Shown piece by piece: positions 63,562 to 64,000 of a stretch of 64,000 nt of DNA (its first letter is position 1; each line of letters opens with the position of its first letter). The notes beneath the pieces were generated by a model that was not told where the DNA came from, searched no databases, and worked only from the letters and a program-made list of their open reading frames with translations. The DNA comes from Desulfovibrionaceae bacterium (GTDB taxonomy: Bacteria > Desulfobacterota > Desulfovibrionia > Desulfovibrionales > Desulfovibrionaceae). The position numbers and the translations under genes are program-made. The stretch covers positions 62,001 through 126,000 of the forward strand of contig JAHZEL010000004.1 of the NCBI GenBank assembly GCA_019421865.1, written 5' to 3'.

Positions 63562-64000
63562 ATGAACGATTCCACTCCTGCATGGCTGCCCCACATTGCC
63601 GAGGGCGCGCCGGTGCATCTTGATCTTGTTCCCCGTTCCCTCCAGTCCTACCTGGACGAAGCTGCCGACCGTTTCGGCGACCACAAGGCCGTCATCTTCC
63701 AGAATCTCACGCTTACCTACCGCCAGCTCAAGGATAAGGCTGAGGCATTTGCTGCTTCCCTGCGCGAGCGCGGTCTGAATACGGGAGACAGGGTGGCCAT
63801 CATGCTGCCCAACCTTCCGCAGACCATCATTGCGTTCTGGGGTGCTCTCAAAGCCGGTGCCACGGTGGTCATGACCAATCCGCTCTACATGGAGAAGGAA
63901 CTGACCCACCACTTCAGCGACTCCACTCCGAAATTTCTCATCACGCTCGACCTGTTCTGGAGCAAAATCGAACCGCTCCTGCCCCGCCTGGGCGTTCAGA
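63562..64000 (+). CDS. Long-chain acyl-CoA ligase (AMP-binding), N-terminal part, cut by window edge
   Basis: The frame is open from ATG 63562 to the edge (146 codons). The start MNDSTPAWLPHIAEGAPVHL and then ADRFGDHKAVIFQNLTLTYR, GDRVAIMLPNLPQTIIAFWG and KAGATVVMTNPLYMEKEL match the N-terminal part of FadD-type long-chain fatty-acid CoA ligases. The ATP-binding P-loop and later domains lie beyond the window, so substrate class is not certain. Confidence 0.9.
   Translation, partial: MNDSTPAWLPHIAEGAPVHLDLVPRSLQSYLDEAADRFGDHKAVIFQNLTLTYRQLKDKAEAFAASLRERGLNTGDRVAIMLPNLPQTIIAFWGALKAGATVVMTNPLYMEKELTHHFSDSTPKFLITLDLFWSKIEPLLPRLGVQ

Overview
This is a 64 kb stretch of bacterial chromosome, GC-rich and densely coding, with 57 complete protein genes, two partial ones at the edges (uvrB on the left, an acyl-CoA ligase on the right) and one tRNA. 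The organism is clearly Gram-negative: it carries a Tol-type energised envelope complex, a TolC-family outer-membrane protein, an OmpA-type lipoprotein and periplasmic SurA/PpiC-type and amidase proteins. The gene neighbourhoods (rpsT/glyS/glyQ/recO, rpmE/DUF1385/prfA, clpS/clpA/aat, siroheme dehydrogenase/HemX-like/hemA, pta/ackA) and the anaerobic-type PyrK/PyrD and lipoyl-protein genes best fit the sulfate- or sulfite-reducing Desulfovibrionaceae (Desulfobacterota), possibly a gut member. That is an inference from content and order, not from a marker such as 16S rRNA. No IS element, prophage, CRISPR array or plasmid function was seen. The window looks like core chromosome.

Layout. 1-9.3 kb (minus): uvrB, a Crp/Fnr regulator with a flavodoxin-like protein, rpsT, glyS-glyQ, recO, and a SurA/PpiC-type protein coupled to a RodZ-like protein. 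9.3-18 kb: OmpA-type lipoprotein, YqaA membrane protein, dnaK, aroD, then a tight murI-truA-RluA run (plus). 18-27 kb (minus): a small DksA-like zinc protein, a YhcH-family protein, the pyrimidine operon pyrC-K-D-F-E-B-I, and argD upstream of it. 27-36 kb: maf-thiM-thiE, a MATE exporter with a TetR regulator, an operon of a glutaredoxin-like hybrid protein, lipoamide dehydrogenase and GcvH, and a TolC homologue. 37-42.5 kb (plus): tolQ-tolR-TolA/TonB, a protein with two TonB-C-like domains, and a large MscS-type channel. 42.5-54 kb: amidase, tRNA-Gly(GCC), alanine/Na symporter, a secreted propeller-like protein, OsmC, aat, clpA, clpS, prfA, DUF1385 and rpmE. 54-64 kb (plus): siroheme/heme genes, pta-ackA, dapB, nadE and the acyl-CoA ligase.

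How the parts work together. The pyr operon covers the de novo UMP pathway from dihydroorotase onward except carbamoyl-phosphate synthetase, with aspartate carbamoyltransferase (PyrBI) last. A strong intrinsic terminator lies directly before pyrC, so attenuation control is likely. Pta-AckA connects acetyl-CoA to acetate and ATP. The siroheme/HemX/HemA trio feeds siroheme and heme synthesis, as expected for a sulfite reducer. ClpS, ClpA and Aat together form the N-degron branch of protein degradation.

Points most worth a second look: an NAD synthetase whose glutaminase domain has lost its catalytic residues; a Pta lacking the usual middle domain; a glutaredoxin-like protein apparently joined to part of a radical-SAM-type barrel, in an operon with lipoamide dehydrogenase and GcvH but no glycine decarboxylase genes; a probable attenuator before pyrC; a Tol cluster without TolB or Pal; and a fragment matching the core of cobalamin riboswitches with no gene after it.
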